Below, piece by piece: positions 50,151 to 58,859 of a stretch of 64,000 bases of DNA (positions within the stretch are counted from its first letter, which is position 1; every line of letters starts with the position of its first letter). Position numbers and translations under genes: made by a program. This DNA is from Porites lutea (taxonomy: Eukaryota; Cnidaria; Anthozoa; Scleractinia; Poritidae), in contig NC_133204.1 of assembly GCF_958299795.1 (NCBI RefSeq), forward strand, positions 26,708,183-26,772,182. Direction: 5' to 3'. The notes below the pieces were generated by a model. It was given only the letters and a program-made list of their open reading frames with translations, was not told where the DNA came from and did not search any database.

Positions 50151-50412
50151 TTCTTTCTTAATCTTGCGATGCTAGAAGGGTTGGGAAAGACTTTTTTTCT
50201 TTACTTATAACCCTAATAAACATTTAAGACTAGTTTAAAAACGTTTTAGAACGTTTTTACACAAGATTCCGTACTGCGCATGCGTAGTACACTGCGCATG
50301 CGTACTGCGCAGAGGACAAAAATTCTGTACCACATGTCTAAGCCATTCCCTTTATCCACATATATCAGTTCACTTTTACATATTAATTAGTAACTAAGTT
50401 CCGAGTCCTCTC
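50151..50412. other. Polinton subterminal region with CGCATGCG palindromes
   Basis: No gene. At 50272-50312 TGCGCATGCGTA occurs twice and a further TGCGCAG follows, close to the NRF-1 (alpha-Pal) binding consensus. A palindromic AACGTTTTAGAACGTTTTT lies just before. Confidence 0.4.
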
Positions 50413-50519
50413 CGGGCGCCATCTTGAATTTTTAATTTGATTGACAACTTAGAACAATAGCCTTAAAACAATAGCGGCGGCGGCATCCTTTGAGACCACT
50501 ACTGACGCCTAGTACTACT
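50413..50519 (-). repeat. Right terminal inverted repeat of the Polinton
   Basis: Complement of 27253-27359 with two mismatches. It ends CCTAGTACTACT, followed by the CTTGCT target repeat. Confidence 0.93.
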
Positions 50520-50531
50520 CTTGCTCCCGTC

Positions 50532-50649
50532 GTCTACGACCACACCACAGGGGAAAAACCGGTTCCCATCCGAACACCGAAGTAAAGTCCTGTCGGGCGG
50601 GTCTAGTACCTTGGCGGGGGACCACCTGGGAATAGCCCGTGTTGAAGAC
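50532..50649 (+). rRNA. 5S rRNA copy 5, next to the Polinton end
   Basis: 118 nt. It starts 12 bp after the Polinton end. One change in the 3' strand of stem I (GTTGAAGAC for GTTGTAGAC). Upstream control sequence for this copy is now Polinton DNA. Confidence 0.93.
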
Positions 50650-51065
50650 ATCTCCTTTTGCTCTTCTCGCCAACTATTTTTCTTCTGTCTGCTCGCGAGC
50701 TTTACGTGATTGTTTTTTTTTTTCTCGTTTCTTGTTAGTGTTGTTTAAACTATCCTTAAAGACTAGCCAAAGGCACTGCAAATAACTCTGAACCAAACGA
50801 AGACAGGACAGCCCCTACAAAGATTGCCACACTCCCTAGTGTAGTTTCCTCTTTTCCACAAGGTCCATCCTTAGCATGGAATTGAAACTGTGATTCAGAT
50901 TATTAACGCCATGAGCTTTTTATAGAGGAAAACATTTCACCACAGTTCTGTTGTCAAACTATTTCCACTGGTTGCAGACGTCAGGGTTGGCCACTCAGTC
51001 CAGTACAGAAGCAAGAAGACGGAACTCAACTATTTGATCTTACCTTTCGGCCGCTTGCTCTCGTC

Positions 51066-51102
51066 GTCTACGACCACACCACAGGGGAAAAACCGGTTCC
51101 CA
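51066..51102 (+). rRNA. 5S rRNA copy 6, 5' part, split by a LINE
   Basis: The first 37 nt of a 5S gene, up to GGTTCCCA, then the LINE begins. The remainder is at 54927-55007. The gene is disrupted inside its internal promoter region. Confidence 0.93.
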
Positions 51103-51275
51103 CGTGCTCCGAGAATTAGTTCTGTTTTTGTGGTTATTGTTGACGACATTGTGTGGAATTTATTTCCAGTCAGTTCCTAAGACACTACTCGAGATTTATT
51201 TGTGTTTTTTGGATTGAAATCTGTGCTGAACGTTTATTTTGAAGGAGCAGTTTCGTTTACTTCAGGAAGGCCAAG

Positions 51276-52235
51276 ATGGCCGACCGGAAGGTTCGAAGTG
51301 TTACCTTTAAGATGCCGTTTAATATGACCCCGAAGGAGTTAAAAGAAGCTATTGATGGATCTATTGAATCAAATGTGACTGTTTTCCAAGATTTGGGAAA
51401 TAGAGAATATTTAATCGAGGTTTCAAATCAACGGGATGCAGAGGCGCTGGTAGACGAAGGATTTGACTTCGAGGACACCCACGTTTCGTGTCATCCACCA
51501 CACGGCAAGCTCACTAATGTTAGCATTTTAAATCTGCGTTCCTATATCGAGGATGATGAAATCAAAAAGGTCCTCAACCAGTATGGCGAGGTAAAGGGGG
51601 ATGTTATCCATTTAAAATATAAAGCTGACCATGCTTTTGCCGGATTGGAGAATGGCAATCGTTTAGTAAAGATGGTGTTAGAGAAGAGATCTATTCCATA
51701 TTCACTACGAATCGGCGGTGAATGGTGTCGAGTTATTCACAACGATCAACAACCTGTCTGCAGTGAATGCAAGGAGCTTGGGCATACTCGCAAAAGATGC
51801 CCTGAGATCATTTGTCGCATTTGCAAAGGAAAAGGGCACATGTCCTATAATTGCGATCGAAGGAACAACCGTGATGAGGTTGAACAACACATGGGCGATC
51901 AAAATAAAACTTCGACTAATTCTGAAAATACGGCACCAGCGGAGAATGTGCCTGTCCCTACGCCTACCAACGATGCAGCTAATGCGAATTCGAATGAAGA
52001 AATTGACGAGAATAATATTAATGGAGAATCTACTAATGATATTGCTGATCACGGAAATTTGGAAGAGATGGAAATCGAAAAACGAGCGCAAGGATGTAAG
52101 AGGCAACTCGCAGTGGATTCCTCAGATTCTGATAACAAAGCACCACCTCGCCGACAGCGGTTGAATCCTGCCCCGAATGTGAAAAATAGTGGAAAGCAAC
52201 GGGATAAATCAACGACTGGCAAAACAACAACATGA
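51276..52235 (+). CDS. LINE ORF1 protein with two CCHC zinc knuckles, 319 aa
   Basis: The N-terminal half has an RRM-like layout (FKMPFNMTPKELKEAI, LIEVSNQRDAEALV). Two knuckles follow, CSECKELGHTRKRC and CRICKGKGHMSYNC, then an Asn-rich acidic linker and a basic tail with PPRRQRLNP. Such ORF1 proteins bind the element RNA. The frame is intact and overlaps ORF2 by 4 nt (ATGA), suggesting termination-reinitiation. Confidence 0.88.
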   Translation: MADRKVRSVTFKMPFNMTPKELKEAIDGSIESNVTVFQDLGNREYLIEVSNQRDAEALVDEGFDFEDTHVSCHPPHGKLTNVSILNLRSYIEDDEIKKVLNQYGEVKGDVIHLKYKADHAFAGLENGNRLVKMVLEKRSIPYSLRIGGEWCRVIHNDQQPVCSECKELGHTRKRCPEIICRICKGKGHMSYNCDRRNNRDEVEQHMGDQNKTSTNSENTAPAENVPVPTPTNDAANANSNEEIDENNINGESTNDIADHGNLEEMEIEKRAQGCKRQLAVDSSDSDNKAPPRRQRLNPAPNVKNSGKQRDKSTTGKTTT

Positions 52236-54781
52236 ATATATCTCTATCAAGATTCATGATGGCTTGGTTGATTATATCCTTATTATATATTACAACCCTA
52301 ATGACTATTGTTGCAAGTATAAACTGCCAAGGGCTTAGTTCTGCGGATCGACGAAAAACAGCTTTTTCTTTTTTCACCCGCAGCAGATTTGTTATTATAT
52401 TTTTGCAAGAAACTCACTGGACGGCTGATATGGAAATTGAACTACAACGCGACTGGCAAGGTCACGTTTCCTGCACCCACGGGACAAATTCCGCGAGGGG
52501 CGTTGCGATTTTAATTAGCTCGCGCCTAGATTACAAAGTTAAAGAGACAAAAAGAGACAATGAAGGTCGTGTTTTGAATCTTGTAATTGAAATGGATGAA
52601 CAAACGATAAACTTAGTGAATGTTTACGCTCCCAACACCGACACTGAACGGCGGACTTTTTTCTTGAATTTAGAGCCTTATATTTCAAAGGAATATGAAA
52701 ACATAATCGGGGGTGATTTTAACTCTGTTATGGACAACAGACTGGATAAACTTGGTGGAGATCCAAATTCTCGACAAGCTGCAACTTATTTTCTGCGTAC
52801 GTTTAATGAGCGTTACGATCTATGCGATATTTGGAGGGAACGACACAAGGATGAGCGGAATTATACGTGGATTGGCCGTATGACTTCTAACCATTTATTC
52901 ATTCGCACAAGAATTGATTTTTTCCTTACTAGCCGCGTGTTGAACCAATTTATTACCGCAGTGGATATTAAACCTTACGCACATTCCGATCATGATTGTA
53001 TAACGCTGGCAATTAATTTTGATAAGATTCATCGTGGACCTGGCTTCTGGCACTTAAATAATGATTTGCTTACTGACGTTGTATTCCAGATAGAGATTGA
53101 GCAGTTTTGGACCGGTTGGCAGGAAGAATTTAAAAACTTTTCTGATCCTCTCAAATGGTGGGATAAAGCCAAACAAAACTTTAAGATTATAGCCATCAGA
53201 CAAGCCAAGATCAGGGGTAAATTGCTTCGCCACGAACGTTTTCAGTTAGAGAATAAATAAGTACATTTGCAAGAGCGAGCGAAGAATGGCACGACACAGG
53301 ATATAGAAAAATACCTCCTTACGAAAGAAAAGCTTAAGGAGTTAGATTTGAAAGACCTGGAGGCTACCAAAATACGTGCAAAAGCTCAATTTATGGAGGA
53401 AGGAGAAAAAAGTACGCGTTACTTTTTTTCTTTGGAGAAGAGTCGTCAAGCGAATCAGACAATTCGTGTACTGACTAAAGATAATCTAGATACCGTCACC
53501 GAGACAAGAGATCTACTTTCTGAGACTCGTGCTTTCTATAAAAAACTTTATTCAGCCGAGCCATGTGATGAAAATGCACAGGAGACCTTCTTTAATGCTA
53601 CGATTCCGAATTTGCCAGAGGACGCGCGTAATTCGTGTGAGGGAGAACTGACGGAGGAGGAATTGCGTATTGATGGCGACATTCCTGCGTTTCATCGAGA
53701 ACTACTAATGGCATGGTACAGGCATAAGGAATGCCACACCCGTACCCAGATCCCTGATTTGATCACAGATGTCCTTAATGAGCCATTATTCCTTAATGAT
53801 TTGATTACTTCTCAGGAAAAGCCTCTTCTATACACGGACTGGATTGCAGCAGGTATCACTCGTGTTAAGGACATCTGTTACGAAGCGGTCCCCGGGTTCT
53901 TACCTCCTGAGGCCATTCACGAGATATTAACTGATAGTAAGCCTCACGCCTTATCGAGAGCAATACGGGAGTATCGGGACCTCCTGGCCGCGATCCCCAA
54001 GCAGTGGCTTCACCTAATAAATGCAAATCACTCACGACAGCTACCCATACTACAGCCTTGTTTTGTAATTAACACCTTGAGTCCCGGAAGCACCCCACCT
54101 GACCTGCTAGCGTGCAAGACACGTACCTTCTATCATCACCTTCATCAGCTACAGAAGCCAACGATCCCTGCGATAGATAAGTGGAAAGAAATACTACAAC
54201 CTGCGCCCGATTTCAGCACGAAGCAATGGAAAACGCTATACTCGCCCCTAATTTCTAACAAACAAGGCGATATTAATTGGAAGGTTGCACATCGGGTGCT
54301 ACCGACAGCCCTCTCGTTGAATAGAATGAATGTGTACAACTCGTCTGTCTGTCATCGCTGTGGCGTTACGGACACCATCGAAAATGCTTTAATTGATTGC
54401 CCTATTATTGATGAATTCTGGACGAAAGTTCAACCCTTAATTGACAAGATTGCGAATAACAACCTACCTTTAACTGTCGGACTTAAAGTATTGGGCAAAG
54501 TCCCAAAAACTAGTGACTTATTTAGTAAGAAGCATACTGATTTAATTAACTGGATCTTAACCATAAGCAGGTGTGCAATTCACAAATCAGCTGTTTACCA
54601 CAGAGTTCGTAACCAGACCGTACCACCCGAGGCCATCTTTGGCTCGATTGTCAAGTCACATCTGCGTGAACAGTTCAAGTTGTATGTACAACGCGGAACT
54701 CTATTTTACTTTCCTTTTGACTGGTGTTTAGGCGAAGCTCTCGCGAAAGTTGAAAATAATCAATTAGTGTTCACAATCTAA
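52232..54781 (+). pseudogene. LINE ORF2: endonuclease and C-terminal part, RT core deleted
   Basis: Residues 1-280 hold the APE-type endonuclease: INCQGLS, FLQETHW, GVAILIS, GGDFNSVMD, RIDFFL, SDHDCITL. One in-frame TAA at 53258-53260 follows; the frame then continues with the usual linker (FMEEGEKSTRYFFSLEKS, TEEEL near 53665). Directly after, at about 53670, sequence jumps in frame to a C-terminal domain (WKVAHRVLPTALSLNRMN and a CHRCG...C zinc-like motif near 54350). All reverse transcriptase motifs, including YxDD, are absent: roughly 1.3-1.5 kb is lost by comparison with full L1/Tx1 ORF2. Confidence 0.85.
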
Positions 54782-54926
54782 CTGTAAAACAAGGTGTGAA
54801 TTAGAATTCAACGTCATGAAAATACGCATGTAAAGTAGCAAGTAGATATACACGTTAATGATTATTTTAATTTGTAAATAAAAAGCTCCACGGAGCCTTT
54901 TTAGAGAAAAAAAAAACCGGTTCCCA

Positions 54927-55007
54927 TCCGAACACCGAAGTAAAGTCCTGTCGGGCGGGTCTAGTACCTTGGCGGGGGACCACCTGGGAATAGCCCGTGT
55001 TGTAGAC
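54927..55007 (+). rRNA. 5S rRNA copy 6, 3' part, split by a LINE
   Basis: The rest of the interrupted gene (nucleotides 38-118), ending GTGTTGTAGAC. It is preceded by the second copy of the target repeat. Confidence 0.93.
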
Positions 55008-55422
55008 ATCTCCTTTTGCTCTTCTCGCCAACTATTTTTCTTCTGTCTGCTCGCGAGCTTTACGTGATTGTTTTTTTTTTCTCGTTTCTTGTTAGTGTTG
55101 TTTAGACTATCCTAAAAGACTAGCCAAAGGCACTGCAAATAACTCTGAACCAAACGAAGACAGGACAGCCCCTACAAAGATTGCCACACTACCTAGTGTA
55201 GTTTCCTCTTTTCCACAAGGTCCATCCTTAGCATGGAATTGAAACTGTGATTCAGATTATTAACGCCATGAGCTTTTTATAGAGGAAAACATTTCACCGC
55301 AGTTCTGTTGTCAAACTATTTCCACTGGTTGCAGACGTCAGGGTTGGCCACTCAGTCCAGTACAGAAGCAAGAAGACGGAACTCAACTATTTGATCTTAC
55401 CTTTCGGCCGCTTGCTCTCGTC

Positions 55423-55540
55423 GTCTACGACCACACCACAGGGGAAAAACCGGTTCCCATCCGAACACCGAAGTAAAGTCCTGTCGGGCGGGTCTAGTAC
55501 CTTGGCGGGGGACCACCTGGGAATAGCCCGTGTTGTAGAC
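55423..55540 (+). rRNA. 5S rRNA copy 7
   Basis: 118 nt, array consensus; the downstream T-run is longer (ATCTTTTTTTGC). It is the last full gene; the array stops in the next spacer at 55691. Confidence 0.95.
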
Positions 55541-55691
55541 ATCTTTTTTTGCTCTTCTCGCCAACTATTTTTCTTCTGTCTGCTCGCGAGCTTTACGTGA
55601 TTGTTTTTTTTTCTTGTTTCTTGTTAGTGTTGTTTAAACTATCCTAAAAGACTAGCCAAAGGCACTGCAAATAACTCTGAACCAAACGAAG

Positions 55692-56125
55692 CACTTATGT
55701 CCAGAAATGCATGCAATGGCGGAAATGGCGAAACTGGCGAAAAATCGCCAGCTGCTGGCGATTTGAATTGGATGCCAAAAGTGGCCCCTTGGAGGCTGGC
55801 GATTTTGGCGAAAATGGTGATTTTGGCGAAATTGGCAATTTTGGCAAAAATCACCAGAGGGCTGGCGATATGTGGCAAAATATTCAAATTGGATTTCCAG
55901 AAATGCATGCAATGGTGAAAATGGTGAAACTGGCGAAAAATCGCCAGCCGCTGGCGATTTGAATTGGATGCCAAAAGTGGCCCCTTGGAGGCTTGCGATT
56001 TTGGCGAAAATGGCGAAATTGGCGATTTTGGCAAAAACCACCATGCATGCAATGGCGAAACTGGCGAAAAATCACCAGCCTCTGGTGATTTGAATTGGAT
56101 GCCAAAAGTGGCCCCTTCAAAGTAG
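55692..56125. repeat. Minisatellite of GGCGAAAATGGCG type, about 2.5 units of about 200 bp
   Basis: Units contain CCAGAAATGCATGCAATGG, then GGCGAAACTGGCGAAAAATC, GCCAGCCGCTGGCGATTTG, GAATTGGATGCCAAAAGTGG and CCCCTTGGAGG. The words CTGGCGATTTTGGCGAAAATGG can fold on themselves. It directly abuts the 5S array. Open frames here are by-products of the repeat. Confidence 0.75.
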
Positions 56126-56977
56126 ATAACTAGAGAGGTCCTTATAACTGTGAGGCAACAGTACTAAAAAAAAGTTCAAATTACTTGCCTAATAAGAGGC
56201 CCCAATAACTGTGAGGCAACATTTATCAAATACAACTGAATCAAATATATGACAAAACAGCTTTACCTAACTGTCAAACAACATTATTTTATCAAATACA
56301 ACTGAATCAAATATATCTGAAAACAACAAATGGAAGTCGTTTCAGTTAAGCTAATATGTATTTGTGCCATGTACTTCACAGGTTAAGTAAACATTTCCTT
56401 ACTTTCGATGTCGCTTGACTTACCAAAAGTGATGTGATGATATCACACTAGCATCATTTGCTTTTGTATGGTTCATTCCTTTCAAAGACTTACAAGTCCA
56501 CTAATTACTCAAGGAGAGAACTACCAAGTCCTTTAAATCTTAATAATTCCTTGCCATGGACACTCTAACTTTTGAGGTTCCATGTAGACCTTAACAATCC
56601 TCACTGGTTACAATTCTCTTCACATTGGTTCCATTAAATTGTGAGGCAGCCTTAAATGAAAAGCGATTGCAAAACGCATGGTTCCTGGCTAAAAGATGCT
56701 TTCACGGTAACCATTGTGTGCCCTTCATTCTTTTTTGGTTCTCCACTATACACATTATCTTCTTCCGTCGTTTTAAACTCTTCACTTTCTTCTCGCACTT
56801 ACTTGTTTTGCTCTTTAGAGAAACGGTCCCCTAAAAGTAACGAAAGCCGAAAAGTCCAGCAGCTTGTATGCGCCATTTTGAAATGTGTGAATTCACTTAT
56901 TTCCAATTTATGTAAACCTGAACGAAATGTCACTTGTGCCCAATACTTCACCGCATTTATTGAACATAAACATTGGA
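56126..56977. other. Non-coding stretch
   Basis: No supported gene. AACTGTGAGGCAACA and AATACAACTGAATCAAATATAT each occur twice (about 56140-56320), a short direct duplication. Confidence 0.4.
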
Positions 56978-57092
56978 TTAGGCTCGATTTCCGCCGTCTC
57001 CCGGGTCCGGTCTTGATCCTCCCCGAAGAGAGACCTTCGGGGGGATGAGTGCGGGCTCATTTTCCCGAACAGCGGCTGGTAATCGAGCCTAA
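56978..57092. mobile_element. 115-bp MITE
   Basis: The ends TTAGGCTCGATT and AATCGAGCCTAA are inverted repeats; CATTGGA flanks both sides (56971-56977, 57093-57099). GC-rich centre. Non-autonomous, family unknown. Confidence 0.65.
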
Positions 57093-57224
57093 CATTGGAT
57101 CAAAGCAGGGGGGGGGTGGTGAACTTGGTAGTTTGTTTGTCCGGACGATCTTGGCCATCGTGACGTCACGAGGAGAGAAGCGCGCAACTTCGAGGAGTTT
57201 TCGAAAATGGCGCCGTTGCCATTT

Positions 57225-57905
57225 CCAAATGCTACTTTTAAAGTTGGTTTTCCTGGATATTGACGCTCCAAAATGGTTTTTGTCACGGTAGGATAGTGCA
57301 GTTCTAACATCTCTTTCCGAGAAGGTGAGTGAAATGTGTATTAATCAGAAAAATAACGCGTATGAGAGCTGTAAACAGTTTCGGTCAATTTCGTCGAGTG
57401 GAATAATGTGCCTCAAAAGTTTGCATGTTCGCACAGTAATATCGCATTTTCTCGAAATCGGTGAGGTGTTGAACATCGAAACTTGGCATAAGGGTGGGTT
57501 ACTTCTATTGGAAAGCATTGTCTCTGAAGTTAATTGAGATAAACTAGCAGAAAAAATGATCAGTCCATTCGAGTGTACCAGCGTAGCCGCTATTAAAGGT
57601 ACAGTCCCAGAACTGATGCAATTGTATTCATTACTTTGCTGTTATCTCCAATAATGCCAATAGTACCACCTATTCAAGCTGTCTTTCCGGGATAAGTAAA
57701 CTTTAAAGTAGTTTCTGTTAGAGGGAAAGTATAGTTGCAACAGCTCTTTCCGAGAAGGAGAGTTAATTGTATTATATTCTGTTGATAATTACCTCGTAAA
57801 CAATTTAAGCCAATTTTTTCAAGTGGAATATTTGTCGCAGAAATTTGCATGATCGCATATTAACATCGCATGTTTTAGAAAATCGTTTTGGTGTGGAAAT
57901 TCGAA
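57225..57905 (+). repeat. Diverged tandem duplication inside the hAT-like element
   Basis: Segments about 57225-57475 and 57655-57900 align: both have CTCTTTCCGAGAAGG, a GTAAACA.TTT stretch, GTGGAATA and CATATCGCAT-like words about 430 bp apart. The first copy ends the GAGAAG word with GTGAGTG, a possible splice donor, so this may be a remnant of a 5' exon region. Confidence 0.45.
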
Positions 57906-58205
57906 GGAATATATATATTTTTTAACACTTGAAGGTTGTACCATCTTGTTGAAGCAAAGGATATTTCTCTGTAATACCTTTAAGCTTACATTCATAAATA
58001 ACAAAAAAAATTAATAAGATTTATATACAGCCCCAAACATGTACATCTGTTATGCATGAAGCAATTTCATATCGTTCCACATCAACAGTTAGTGCGAATG
58101 GAGTCAAACATGTACTTTGAACACCTCAGAGAATGCTGTAGTGCCCACTTGATACAAAGTTTCTTCCTACTACATACAGGTTTCGATAGAAAATGTCATA
58201 TGAGA

Positions 58206-58654
58206 CAGACCTGCCAACTGTCACCATTCTGCCGTGAGTCTCACGATTTTTTAACTTTTCTCACGGTCTCATGACAAGACTCCCAATCTCATGATTTTCT
58301 GGGAAATATTCTAAATTGAAATATTACCTTGTTGAATAAAAACATCAATCTTTGACTATTTTAACCATGAAGTTGTCTTAGCCGAAAGAAATGACTCTGC
58401 TGTATGTTTTGTCACAGTGATAACCTATTTTCTGGCCTCTTAAAGTCATCAAAGAAAAAGTGGCATCTAATTTGTTACATAACGGACCACACTAAAGGAA
58501 GGTTATATTAAAATAAACAGTTGATTCCCCTAATGGAAAAGGGGTCGTTTAATTTTGATCGGGAAAAAATAGAATCTCACTAGTTTTTGTAGAATCTCCC
58601 AATTTTTTTTTCATGAGTCTAAAGATTTTCCTTTATCAGGGGTTGGCAGGTCTG
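58206..58654. mobile_element. 449-bp MITE with CAGACCTGCCAAC ends
   Basis: CAGACCTGCCAAC at the left and GTTGGCAGGTCTG at the right are perfect inverted ends. TATGAG occurs on both sides (58199-58204, 58655-58660). A partial internal copy (CAAGACTCCCAATCTCATG) recurs at about 58890. Non-autonomous. Confidence 0.7.
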
Positions 58655-58859
58655 TATGAGGAGCTAAGTACCATTCAAATAAAAGGCAGAAACATTTGGA
58701 ATACTCCCAGAGATATGATGATATACATTTGCATTAATATCTTTATTTGTGTGGAGCAAATTGTACCTCAAATTTTAAGATATCAAATGAGTAAAACAAG
58801 CTTTATACAAACAAAAATGAAATGAGAAAGTACTGTAACTCATTTATATAATTTACAGA

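Larger units (their letters stand above)
27253..50519. mobile_element. Polinton/Maverick (adintovirus-like), 23.3 kb
   Basis: Near-identical 107-bp inverted repeats (two mismatches by eye) start AGTAGTACTAGGCGTCAG. The 6-bp target repeat CTTGCT lies at 27247-27252 and 50520-50525; 6 bp is the Polinton hallmark. Core genes present: DNA polymerase B, chromodomain integrase, packaging ATPase, adenain-like protease, major capsid and minor capsid proteins. Extra genes: PLA2, GRF fingers, SLOG. It lies in the 5S array, 12 bp upstream of a 5S gene. Most frames are open but polymerase and protease are broken, with about half a dozen breaks in all. The fresh ends suggest a recent insertion of a copy that has begun to decay. 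Confidence 0.95.
51103..54911 (+). mobile_element. 5S rRNA-specific LINE (Tx1/L1-like, Mutsu-type), RT-deleted
   Basis: The insert splits a 5S gene after nucleotide 37. A 15-bp target repeat AAAAACCGGTTCCCA occurs at 51088-51102 and 54912-54926, and a poly-A tail precedes the second copy. The element has a 5' UTR, ORF1 with zinc knuckles, ORF2 starting in an ATGA overlap, an APE-type endonuclease, and a 3' hairpin (GCTCC/GGAGC at 54885-54896). The reverse transcriptase core is missing. Tx1-clade elements named Mutsu are known to target 5S genes in other animals; this looks like a cnidarian relative. Confidence 0.85.
22548..55691 (+). repeat. Tandem 5S rDNA array, 533-bp unit, interrupted by three mobile elements
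   Basis: Units of 533 bp (for example starts at 25659, 26192, 26725) each hold a 118-bp 5S gene and a nearly identical spacer with a T-run after the gene. Unit spacing is restored exactly when the inserts at 23395-25521, 27253-50519 and 51103-54911 are removed with their target repeats. The left border unit (from 22548) is strongly diverged; the right border breaks in mid-spacer at 55691. Homogeneity of inner units and a diverged edge copy fit concerted evolution. Confidence 0.9.

Noticed and set aside
719-53260. Idea that in-frame stops in several genes mean a reassigned stop codon
   Set aside because: Both TAG and TAA are involved, most genes end normally with the same codons, and decay of mobile elements explains them.
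55639-56120. Overlapping frames of 70-137 codons at the 5S array edge
   Set aside because: Pure by-products of the GGCGAAAATGGCG repeat and 5S spacer.
56656-57048. 130-codon frame before the hAT-like element
   Set aside because: It runs into the 115-bp MITE, has no recognisable domain and no promoter or splice support.
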